From the NCBI GenBank assembly GCA_905200265.1, contig CAJKJS010000085.1, forward strand, positions 1 through 6,531: a stretch of 6,531 bases of DNA, in the 5' to 3' direction. Within the stretch, counting starts at the first letter, position 1, and each line of letters starts with the position of its first letter. The position numbers were made by a program, and so were the translations under genes. Source of the stretch: an uncultured Oscillospiraceae bacterium. GTDB lineage: Bacteria; Bacillota; Clostridia; Oscillospirales; Acutalibacteraceae. Positions 1 through 5,585 of this stretch are shown here, piece after piece. The notes below the pieces were generated by a model that ran no database searches, was not told the DNA's origin, and saw only the letters and a list, made by a program, of their open reading frames with translations.

Positions 1-56
1 GCTGCCCGATGAAAAAAAGGAAGCGTGACCCTAAAAATTTTCCATATTTTGCAGAG

Positions 57-102
57 AAAGCCCCGTATGATGAAAGTCATACGGGGCTTTTTTGTTTGTT
101 TT
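57..102 (+). terminator. Intrinsic terminator of the upstream transcription unit
   Basis: A perfect 14-bp stem (57-70 paired with 77-90) closes a 6-nt loop (TGAAAG) and is followed by an uninterrupted run of T and then a T-rich tail (TTTTTTGTTTGTTTT, 88-102). This is a standard Rho-independent terminator on the + strand. The gene it serves lies almost wholly outside the window. Two possible in-frame stops precede the stem, TGA at 10-12 and TGA at 26-28, so the upstream gene probably ends at one of these, but too few codons remain to name it. The terminator isolates the spoIIA operon from upstream transcription. Confidence 0.93.
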
Positions 103-115
103 CTTAAAAAAACAG

Positions 116-144
116 GCATAAAGAGCGTCAAAATGGGAACGCTG
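116..144 (+). promoter_or_regulatory. Weak candidate sigma-F/sigma-G type promoter before spoIIAA
   Basis: GCATA at 116-120 matches the -35 element recognised by forespore sigma factors (GYATA). After a 14-nt gap, GGGAACGCTG at 135-144 fits the -10 pattern GGNNANANTR with one mismatch (G for A at its seventh position). The transcription start would fall near 150, well ahead of the spoIIAA ribosome binding site. In Bacillus subtilis spoIIA is first read by sigma-H and later, as dacF-spoIIA, by forespore sigma factors, so a promoter of this kind would be sensible. The match is short and imperfect and could be chance. Confidence 0.22.
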
Positions 145-151
145 ACTGTGG

Positions 152-173
152 GGAAAGGTTACTTTCCGGAAAG
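152..173. repeat. Nested inverted repeat in the spoIIAA leader
   Basis: The hexamer GGAAAG occurs at 152-157 and 168-173, with its complement CTTTCC at 162-167 between them. The left pair (152-157 with 162-167, loop GTTA) can form a 6-bp RNA hairpin. The right pair makes a perfect 12-bp DNA palindrome, CTTTCCGGAAAG (162-173). It sits 35-55 bases ahead of the spoIIAA start, between the upstream terminator and the ribosome binding site, where an operator or leader element could act. No known binding site is recognised. Confidence 0.4.
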
Positions 174-191
174 AAAACCCGTCAGAAAAAG

Positions 192-200
192 AAAGGAAGG
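192..200 (+). promoter_or_regulatory. Ribosome binding site that decides the spoIIAA start
   Basis: AAAGGAAGG is complementary to the 16S 3' end. It lies only 1 nt before the in-frame ATG at 202, too close to serve it, but 7 nt before the GTG at 208, which is ideal. It therefore favours GTG 208 as the spoIIAA start. Confidence 0.7.
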
Positions 201-207
201 GATGATC

Positions 208-549
208 GTGGGCGTAAGGCTGCTACTGCAGGAAAACAGCATGACAGCGCGGCTTTCGGGGGAAATTGACCATCACGGAGCCCGGGCCATGCGCGAAGAA
301 ATCGACCGCACAGCGGAAAAAATGCATCCAAAGACACTGCGGCTGGATTTTTCCGGCGTGCCGTTTATGGACAGCTCCGGGATTGGGCTGATTTTGGGGC
401 GGTACAAAAAGGCGCAGATCTGGCACGGGGAAGTGGTGCTGCAAAACCTGTCCGAACCGCTGGAAAAGGTGGTACGCCTGAGCGGTGTGGGTGGGCTGTG
501 CCGCATTGAACACACCGCAGGGGACGAAGGAAGGGACGAAAACGAATGA
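208..549 (+). CDS. spoIIAA: Anti-sigma F factor antagonist SpoIIAA
   Basis: Small STAS-domain protein of 113 residues from GTG 208 (117 in B. subtilis). Unphosphorylated SpoIIAA binds SpoIIAB and frees sigma-F in the forespore; SpoIIAB inactivates it by phosphorylating a serine, and the phosphatase SpoIIE (not in this window) restores it. The sequence shows two family hallmarks: LSGEIDHHGAR at residues 16-26 and FMDSSGIGLILGRYK at 53-67. Ser56 aligns with B. subtilis Ser58, the phosphorylation site. The reading frame stays open upstream to a GTG at 25, but that would run through the upstream terminator and has no conserved N-terminal equivalent. ATG 202 is an alternative start, adding two residues, but is badly spaced from the ribosome binding site. 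The stop overlaps the spoIIAB start (ATGA, 546-549), implying coupled translation. The identification is firm; only the start is open. Confidence 0.95.
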   Translation: MGVRLLLQENSMTARLSGEIDHHGARAMREEIDRTAEKMHPKTLRLDFSGVPFMDSSGIGLILGRYKKAQIWHGEVVLQNLSEPLEKVVRLSGVGGLCRIEHTAGDEGRDENE

Positions 550-998
550 AAGTGCTAAACGAAATGAAAGTATCATTCCCCAGCCATTCGCAGAACGAAG
601 GGCTGGCCCGGTCGCTGACGGCAGTGTTTGCCGCCCAGTTAAACCCCACGGTATCGGAACTGTCGGACTTGCGCACGGCGGTGTCGGAAGCCGTCACCAA
701 CGCCATTGTGCACGGGTACCGGGGTACGTCCGGCACCGTGTACATAACGGTGCGGCAATTGCCGGGAAGGGTGCTGCAGGTAAAAGTGCGCGACCGCGGC
801 GTGGGGATTGACGACATTGAAAAAGCCATGGAACCGCTTTATACCACTGCGCCGGAAGAAGAGCGGGCCGGATTGGGGTTTGCCGTGATGCAGAGCTTTT
901 GCGACCGGGTGAAAGTACACTCCCGCCCGGGGGCCGGCACCACCGTGACGCTGGAAAAGAAGCTGTTGCCGCCCGGTGGGGATGAAGCGGGGGCGTAA
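546..998 (+). CDS. spoIIAB: Anti-sigma F factor / serine kinase SpoIIAB
   Basis: GHKL-fold protein kinase of 150 residues (146 in B. subtilis). It holds sigma-F inactive in an ATP-dependent complex and phosphorylates SpoIIAA. Visible motifs are the N box SEAVTNAIVHGY (residues 47-58, with Glu48 and Asn52 as base and Mg-binding positions), the G1 box DRGVGI (83-88) and the G2 box ERAGLGFAVM (106-115) forming the ATP lid and pocket. SQNEGLAR (15-22) matches SQNESFAR of B. subtilis, so Arg22 corresponds to Arg20, the residue used to contact both partners. The first ATG (546) is chosen because the N-terminus MKVLNEMKVSF lines up with MKNEMHLEFS. A GGAAGGG ribosome site lies 10 nt upstream inside spoIIAA. 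The TAA stop (996-998) is one codon before sigF and in the same frame. All key residues are intact. Confidence 0.97.
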   Translation: MKVLNEMKVSFPSHSQNEGLARSLTAVFAAQLNPTVSELSDLRTAVSEAVTNAIVHGYRGTSGTVYITVRQLPGRVLQVKVRDRGVGIDDIEKAMEPLYTTAPEEERAGLGFAVMQSFCDRVKVHSRPGAGTTVTLEKKLLPPGGDEAGA

Positions 999-1001
999 CC
1001 C

Positions 1002-1670
1002 ATGGAGGAGGAAAAAAGAAAAAGGGACGAGCAAATCAAAGAGAATATGGGCCTTGTGTACGCCTGCGCCGCCCGGCTGCGGGATAAGGGCGTGGAGTAT
1101 GACGAACTGGTCCAGGCCGGGTGTGTGGGGCTGATCCTCGCGTGCGACCGGTTTGACCCCGAACGGGGGTTCCGGTTTTCCACCTACGCGGTGCCGCTGA
1201 TTTTAGGGGAGATGCGCCGGCTGTTCCGCGAAGGGGGCAGCGTGCGGGTATCCCGCCGCATGCGGGAACTCGCCAAAAGGGCCAGGGACTATATGGACGA
1301 AAAAAGCCGGCAGGGAGCGCCGCCTACCATGGACGAAGTGGCGGACTTTCTGGGGGTACAAAGGGAAGAGGCGGCCCTGGCGCTGTCGGCCACCCGTACG
1401 CCGGTTTCCCTGACGGAAAGCGGGGAGGAGGAAGAATCCGGGCGCGAACAGGCGGTGCCTGTGCCCGATGACGCCATTGCGGTAGGGGACCGGCTGGCAT
1501 TGCAGCAGGCTCTATATAGTATGCAGGAAAAAGACAGGGCCCTGATCTTGCGCCGGTATTTTCAGGGCAAAACCCAGACCCAAACGGCCCGGGAACTGGG
1601 TATGACCCAGGTGCAGGTCAGCCGCCGGGAAAAGAAAATTTTGCTTACGCTGCGGCAAATGCTATTGTAA
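1002..1670 (+). CDS. sigF: RNA polymerase sporulation sigma factor SigF (short N-terminus)
   Basis: First compartment-specific sigma factor of sporulation (also called spoIIAC), directing early forespore genes after release from SpoIIAB. It has 222 residues against 255 in B. subtilis. Region 2 runs from about residue 12 to 80, including ENMGLVY, the core-binding YDELVQAGCVGL (33-44) and the promoter-melting/-10 segment FRFSTYAVPLILGEMRRLFRE (57-77, shown here in order). GGSVRVSR (78-85) begins region 3, an acidic linker covers about 140-160, and region 4 ends with the helix-turn-helix at about 191-213 (TARELGMTQVQVSRREKKIL). About 25 residues that precede this point in B. subtilis SigF are missing. 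The start cannot be moved upstream because the spoIIAB TAA lies in the same frame two codons earlier. The ribosome site is a modest GGGGG (989-993) 8 nt before ATG; the next in-frame ATG (1047) would shorten it further. The family is certain and ATG 1002 is likely. Confidence 0.95.
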   Translation: MEEEKRKRDEQIKENMGLVYACAARLRDKGVEYDELVQAGCVGLILACDRFDPERGFRFSTYAVPLILGEMRRLFREGGSVRVSRRMRELAKRARDYMDEKSRQGAPPTMDEVADFLGVQREEAALALSATRTPVSLTESGEEEESGREQAVPVPDDAIAVGDRLALQQALYSMQEKDRALILRRYFQGKTQTQTARELGMTQVQVSRREKKILLTLRQMLL

Positions 1671-1705
1671 AAAAGGAGCTGTCCCATAGGGGGCGGCTCC
1701 TTTTT
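1670..1705 (+). terminator. Intrinsic terminator ending the spoIIA operon
   Basis: The stem pairs 1670-1685 with 1690-1705 around a 4-nt loop (ATAG). It has 16 pairs, two of them G-U wobbles (1680-1695, 1682-1693). The 3' arm ends in TTTTT (1701-1705). The left arm starts with the last base of the sigF TAA codon. Because the left arm begins with an A-run, the opposite strand also carries a T-run, so it could work in both directions, although no converging gene is present. Confidence 0.9.
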
Positions 1706-1716
1706 GGTGGCAGGTC

Positions 1717-1745
1717 TTGACAAGAAAATGACTGCCCGGTATCAT
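1717..1745 (+). promoter_or_regulatory. Housekeeping (sigma-A) promoter of the ABC exporter operon
   Basis: A perfect -35 TTGACA (1717-1722) is separated by exactly 17 nt from TATCAT (1740-1745), five of six matches to the -10 consensus. It lies directly after the spoIIA terminator and about 80 nt before the first ABC gene, with transcription expected to start near 1752. The strength suggests substantial vegetative expression unless a repressor acts. No clear operator palindrome overlaps it. Confidence 0.85.
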
Positions 1746-1805
1746 AAAATTTCAGGAGAAATGGAACGGAAAACAGACGGCTGGCCGTAAAGCTGCCGGA
1801 TGATT

Positions 1806-1815
1806 AAAAAGGAGG
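1806..1815 (+). promoter_or_regulatory. Strong ribosome binding site supporting a GTG start
   Basis: AAAAAGGAGG is a near-perfect complement of the 16S tail, 10 nt before GTG 1826. No ATG lies at suitable distance in any frame, so the ABC gene uses GTG. Confidence 0.8.
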
Positions 1816-1825
1816 CGGTTTTTCC

Positions 1826-3565
1826 GTGCATCGATACGGGAAATACGTAAAACCCTACTGGCGGTATTTTACCCTGGGGCCTATCTGTATGTTGACGGAA
1901 GTGGTAGGCGAAGTGCTTTTGCCCAGCATGATGGCCGGTATTATCAACATCGGGGTGCCGGAACATGATGTGGGATACATCGTGCGGCAAGGGCTTTTGA
2001 TGATCGGGGTAGCGCTATTGATGATGGCCGGGGGCGTGGGAGGCAACTACTGTTCCGCCCGGGCGTCGGCCAGCTTTGCCGCCGATTTGCGAAAAGATCT
2101 GTACCACCGGGTGCAGACGTTTTCCTTTGCAAACCTGGATAGCTATACGACCGGTTCCCTGGTGACCAGATTGACCAACGATGTCACCCAATTGCAAAAC
2201 GTCATCCGCATGGCGCTGATTATGCTATTGCGGGCGCCGGGTATGCTCATTGGCGCAGTGATTATGGCGGTTTCCATCAATGCGGAGCTGGCCGTCGTGG
2301 TGGCGCTGGTGATTCCAGTGCTGATGGTAGGGCTGGCGGTGGTAGTCCGGGTGGGGTTCCCCCGGTTTACCCGTATGCAGCGCAAAATTGACGCGCTCAA
2401 TTCCACTATTCAGGAAGGGCTTATCAACATTCGGGTCATCAAATCGTTTGTGCGCGGCAACCACGAAATTGACCGGTTTCATAAAGCCAACAACGATTTA
2501 AAACAGACGGCCCTCAGCGCCATGAATGTGGTGATTTTTGCCATGCCGCTGATGATGGCGGCCATGAACTTTACCACCCTGGCGGTGGTGTGGTTCGGCG
2601 GGCAGAAAGTCATTGCCGGCGGTATGCTGGTGGGGGATTTGACGGCCTTTACCACCTATGTGGTGCAGATCCTCATGAGCCTGATGATGCTCTCCATGAT
2701 TTTACTGCAGAGCTCGAGAGCACTGGCTTCGGCCCGGCGGATTACGGAAGTGCTGGAAACGAACGTGGACCTCACCGACGAAAACGCCGCCCAGAAAGAC
2801 CGCCAGGTACAAAACGGCCGGGTGGAATTTTGCCACGTGAGCTTTAAGTATTACAAAAACCGGGAAGAAAAAGTACTGGATGATATTTCGTTTACCGCCG
2901 AACCCGGCGAAACCGTGGGCATTATCGGTTCCACCGGGGCGGGCAAAACCACCCTGGTACAGCTGATCCCGCGGCTGTACGACGCCGACGAAGGAAAGGT
3001 ACTGGTGGACGGCGTGGACGTGCGGGACTATTCGCTGCGCCATTTGCGCGACGGCGTGGGTATGGTGCTGCAGAAAAACGAACTGTTTTCCGGCAGCATT
3101 GAGGAAAACCTGCGCTGGGGCAATGAAGAAGCCAGCGAGGACGATGTGCTCGCGGCTTCTCAGGCGGCGCAGGCCGACGGTTTTGTGCAAAGTCTGCCCG
3201 ACGGGTACGAAACCCAGTTGGGGCAGGGGGGCGTGAACGTGTCGGGCGGCCAGAAGCAGCGGCTGTGCATCGCCCGGGCGCTGTTAAAAAAGCCGAAAAT
3301 CCTGATTTTGGACGACAGCACCAGCGCCGTGGATACCGCCACGGAAGCCCGTATTCGCGCGTCCTTTGCCACCGACCTGAAAGACACCACGAAAATTATC
3401 ATTGCCCAGCGGATTCTGAGCGTAAAAGACGCCGATCGCATTCTGGTGCTGGACGAAGGGAAGATTACCGGCATGGGGACTCACGAAGAGCTGCTGCGCA
3501 CCAATCAGGCGTACAGGGAAATCTATGAATCCCAGCTGGGGCAAAAGGAGGGGCAGGCCGTATGA
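1826..3565 (+). CDS. ABC exporter half-transporter, degenerate-site subunit
   Basis: Type IV (ABCB-like) exporter subunit of 579 residues: six predicted membrane helices (about 13-35, 48-70, 128-150, 153-175, 238-262 and 270-297) followed by a nucleotide-binding domain from about 330. Walker A is GSTGAGKTT (368-376), the Q-loop lies in MVLQKNELFSG, and the signature VSGGQ is intact (472-476). The catalytic Glu after Walker B is Asp (ILILDDSTSAVD, Asp497), and the H-loop His is Gln (IAQR, Gln528). These two changes mark the ATPase-impaired subunit of heterodimeric exporters such as TM287/288, LmrCD and BmrCD, often called multidrug or lipid exporters. The partner is the next gene, overlapping by ATGA (3562-3565). 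The GTG start has a strong ribosome site. The transported substrate cannot be read from the sequence. Confidence 0.95.
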   Translation: MHRYGKYVKPYWRYFTLGPICMLTEVVGEVLLPSMMAGIINIGVPEHDVGYIVRQGLLMIGVALLMMAGGVGGNYCSARASASFAADLRKDLYHRVQTFSFANLDSYTTGSLVTRLTNDVTQLQNVIRMALIMLLRAPGMLIGAVIMAVSINAELAVVVALVIPVLMVGLAVVVRVGFPRFTRMQRKIDALNSTIQEGLINIRVIKSFVRGNHEIDRFHKANNDLKQTALSAMNVVIFAMPLMMAAMNFTTLAVVWFGGQKVIAGGMLVGDLTAFTTYVVQILMSLMMLSMILLQSSRALASARRITEVLETNVDLTDENAAQKDRQVQNGRVEFCHVSFKYYKNREEKVLDDISFTAEPGETVGIIGSTGAGKTTLVQLIPRLYDADEGKVLVDGVDVRDYSLRHLRDGVGMVLQKNELFSGSIEENLRWGNEEASEDDVLAASQAAQADGFVQSLPDGYETQLGQGGVNVSGGQKQRLCIARALLKKPKILILDDSTSAVDTATEARIRASFATDLKDTTKIIIAQRILSVKDADRILVLDEGKITGMGTHEELLRTNQAYREIYESQLGQKEGQAV

Positions 3566-5439
3566 CAAAGGAAGAAAAACGGCAAAATTTAATCCGGAAA
3601 TACGCCTACTCTTCATCGGGTGAACGCCCGGCAGCCGGGCACGGCCCGGGACCCGGCGGCCGTCATGGCAGGGGCATGGCCGGCGGCAAACCGAAAGACA
3701 TGAAAAAGACCCTGCGGCGGCTGTTTACCTATATTTCGGCGTATAAGCTGCATCTCATTTTGGGCCTTTTTTGTGTGCTGATTTCGGCGGGGGCCTCTTT
3801 GGCTGGCTCCTACATGCTGCGGCCTATTATCAACACGTATATCGCGCCGGAAAACGGCGTGGGCAGTGTGACGGGGCTGGCGCTTTCGCTTCTGGTGATG
3901 GCAGGGGTGTACCTTGTGGGGGTAGCGGCCACGTATTTGCAGTCAAGACTGATGATTCGCTTATCGCAAAATGCCCTGCAAAAGATTCGCAGCGATCTAT
4001 ACAGCCATATGCAAAGCCTGCCGATTCGTTTTTTTGATACCAATACCCACGGCGAACTGATGAGCCGGTACACCAACGACGTGGACAGTATCGGCGATAT
4101 GCTCAATAATACCATTACGAGCCTGTTTTCGGGCATTCTGACCTTACTGGGGACCCTCTCGATGATGCTGTATACCAACGTGTGGTTAACGCTGATTACC
4201 GTGGTGTTTATCCCGATCATTGCCAAAGTAGGCGGCGCCATTGCCTCCCGGTCCCGCCGGTTCTTTTTGGAACAGCAGACCTCTCTGGGGGCCGTGAACG
4301 GGTATATCGAAGAATCGGTCACCGGGCAAAAAGTGGTGAAGGTCTTCTGCCACGAACCGGTGTGCGAAGAGGAATTTGGGATTCTCAATGAGGATTTGCG
4401 GGAAAAACAGGTGCGCGCCCAGTTTTCCGGCGGCATTATGGGCCCGGTCATGGGCAACCTGAGCCAGGTGACCTATGCCCTAACGGCCGGCGTGGGCGGC
4501 GTGCTGTGCGCTCTGGGACGCTTTGATATTGGGGGCCTGGCGGTATTTGTGAACTTTTCGAGGCAGTTCAGCCGTCCGGTCAACGAACTGGCCCAGCAGA
4601 TGACCACCATCTTTTCCGCTCTGGCCGGGGCGGAGCGGGTGTTTGCCGTGATGGATCAGCCGCCGGAACCGGCCGATGATCCCAAAGCGGTGCCTGCCAG
4701 TGACATCAAAGGGCAGGTTACCCTCTCCCATGTGACATTTGGTTATAACCCGGACAAAGTGATCTTGCACGATCTGTGCCTGAAGGCCCAGCCGGGGCAG
4801 AAAATTGCGTTTGTCGGCTCCACGGGGGCGGGCAAGACCACCATTACCAATTTGCTCACCCGGTTTTATGACATTGCAGAAGGCAGCATTCAAATCGACG
4901 GGGTGGATTTGCGCCAGTATCAGCGGGACAGCCTGCGGGAACAGATTGCCATGGTGTTGCAGGATACCCACCTGTTTACCGGTACCGTGCGGGAAAACAT
5001 CCGGTATGGACGGCTGGATGCTACCGACGAAGAAGTGGAAGAGGCGGCCCGTACCGCCAGCGCCCATTCGTTTATTATGCGGCTTTCCGACGGGTATGAC
5101 ACCATGCTCACCGGCGACGGGGCCAACCTGTCCCAGGGGCAGCGGCAGCTACTCAATATTGCCCGGGCGTCGCTGTCGAAAGCTCCCATCCTGGTGCTGG
5201 ATGAAGCCACCAGTTCGGTGGACACCCGTACGGAAAAGCACATTGAAGAAGGCATGGACCGCCTGATGCAGAACCGTACCACCTTTGTGATCGCCCACCG
5301 GCTTTCTACCGTGCGCAATGCAGATTGCATTTATGTGCTGGAGCAGGGAAAAATTCTGGAGTATGGCAATCACGAAGAACTGCTGGCCCGCCGGGGACGA
5401 TATTATGAACTGTACACCGGCAAAAAAGAACTGGACTGA
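3562..5439 (+). CDS. ABC exporter half-transporter, catalytic-site subunit
   Basis: Partner half-transporter of 625 residues. A basic N-terminus and a Gly/Pro/His/Arg-rich, probably disordered linker (about residues 17-46) precede six predicted membrane helices (first about 62-86, second about 103-125) and a nucleotide-binding domain from about 380. Walker A is GSTGAGKTT (419-427), the Q-loop lies in MVLQDTHLFTG, Walker B is ILVLDEATSSVD with catalytic Glu548, and the H-loop is IAHR with His579. The signature is LSQGQ (523-527) instead of LSGGQ. Its own Walker motifs plus the intact signature of the first subunit make one competent ATP site; its altered signature completes the degenerate one. 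The start ATG overlaps the upstream stop and has AAAAGGAGG (3543-3551) about 10 nt ahead. No convincing terminator follows, so transcripts may continue into the next gene. The substrate is unknown. Confidence 0.95.
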   Translation: MTKEEKRQNLIRKYAYSSSGERPAAGHGPGPGGRHGRGMAGGKPKDMKKTLRRLFTYISAYKLHLILGLFCVLISAGASLAGSYMLRPIINTYIAPENGVGSVTGLALSLLVMAGVYLVGVAATYLQSRLMIRLSQNALQKIRSDLYSHMQSLPIRFFDTNTHGELMSRYTNDVDSIGDMLNNTITSLFSGILTLLGTLSMMLYTNVWLTLITVVFIPIIAKVGGAIASRSRRFFLEQQTSLGAVNGYIEESVTGQKVVKVFCHEPVCEEEFGILNEDLREKQVRAQFSGGIMGPVMGNLSQVTYALTAGVGGVLCALGRFDIGGLAVFVNFSRQFSRPVNELAQQMTTIFSALAGAERVFAVMDQPPEPADDPKAVPASDIKGQVTLSHVTFGYNPDKVILHDLCLKAQPGQKIAFVGSTGAGKTTITNLLTRFYDIAEGSIQIDGVDLRQYQRDSLREQIAMVLQDTHLFTGTVRENIRYGRLDATDEEVEEAARTASAHSFIMRLSDGYDTMLTGDGANLSQGQRQLLNIARASLSKAPILVLDEATSSVDTRTEKHIEEGMDRLMQNRTTFVIAHRLSTVRNADCIYVLEQGKILEYGNHEELLARRGRYYELYTGKKELD

Positions 5440-5480
5440 AAAGGTACGGACCAAAATTGCGGATTTTCCAGGGTTTGGGA

Positions 5481-5509
5481 TTGTAAGTCGCCCCGATTTA
5501 TATTACAAT
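5481..5509 (+). promoter_or_regulatory. Housekeeping (sigma-A) promoter of the flippase-like gene
   Basis: TTGTAA (5481-5486) and TACAAT (5504-5509) are separated by 17 nt. The -10 box matches consensus at five of six positions and the -35 at four of six (TTG and the final A). Transcription should start near 5516, immediately before a hairpin. The promoter gives the membrane protein gene its own transcript of the region after the ABC pair. Confidence 0.75.
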
Positions 5510-5516
5510 AGGGATA

Positions 5517-5536
5517 GCAGGTTCCGCAGAACCTGC
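5517..5536 (+). other. Leader hairpin at the predicted 5' end of the transcript
   Basis: GCAGGTTC (5517-5524) pairs perfectly with GAACCTGC (5529-5536) around a CGCA tetraloop. It begins within one or two bases of the transcription start expected from the promoter. Such a position suits an mRNA-stabilising 5' hairpin or part of a leader regulator. As DNA it is equally an inverted repeat that could bind a protein just downstream of the start point. It matches no riboswitch class I recognise. Confidence 0.55.
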
Positions 5537-5551
5537 CAGCATAGGAGAGAG

Positions 5552-5574
5552 GCAGGCCCCAAACCGGGCGCTGC
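5552..5574 (+). other. Second leader hairpin between an SD-like sequence and the start codon
   Basis: GCAGGCCC (5552-5559) pairs with GGGC and CTGC (5566-5569, 5571-5574) with one bulged G (5570) and a 6-nt loop CAAACC. Directly upstream lies AGGAGAGAGG (5543-5552), the best Shine-Dalgarno match in the leader but more than 30 nt from the ATG at 5586. If the hairpin forms, it brings that sequence to within about 14 nt of the start. Function is not established. Confidence 0.5.
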
Positions 5575-5585
5575 ATGGGTGAAAT

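Noticed and set aside
1..28. Tail of an upstream gene
   Set aside because: Two frames end with TGA at 10-12 or 26-28 and the terminator implies a gene, but at most eight codons are visible and nothing decides the frame, so it is not listed as a feature.
25..207. Upstream extension of the spoIIAA frame to a GTG at 25 (174 codons in total)
   Set aside because: It would translate through the intrinsic terminator at 57-102, has no good ribosome site, and the extra residues have no counterpart in SpoIIAA; the conserved protein begins near 208.
91..207. Sigma-H promoter or Spo0A box before spoIIAA
   Set aside because: No GAAT-type -10 element or TGTCGAA-like box is present in the spacer; the nearest AGG-containing -35 candidate has no partner at the right distance.
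485..811. Plus-strand frame of 108 codons overlapping spoIIAA and spoIIAB
   Set aside because: Out-of-frame shadow of spoIIAB, with no recognisable motif; the two real genes have all conserved residues.
3810..4457. Minus-strand open frame of 215 codons, and a similar 195-codon frame at 4480-5067
   Set aside because: Both lie antisense inside the second ABC gene, whose motifs are fully conserved; they have no recognisable domains or ribosome sites and come from biased codon use.
5440..5480. Terminator after the second ABC gene
   Set aside because: The only pairing seen, AAAAT (5453-5457) with ATTTT (5463-5467), is a 5-bp A-T stem without a T-run, too weak to call.
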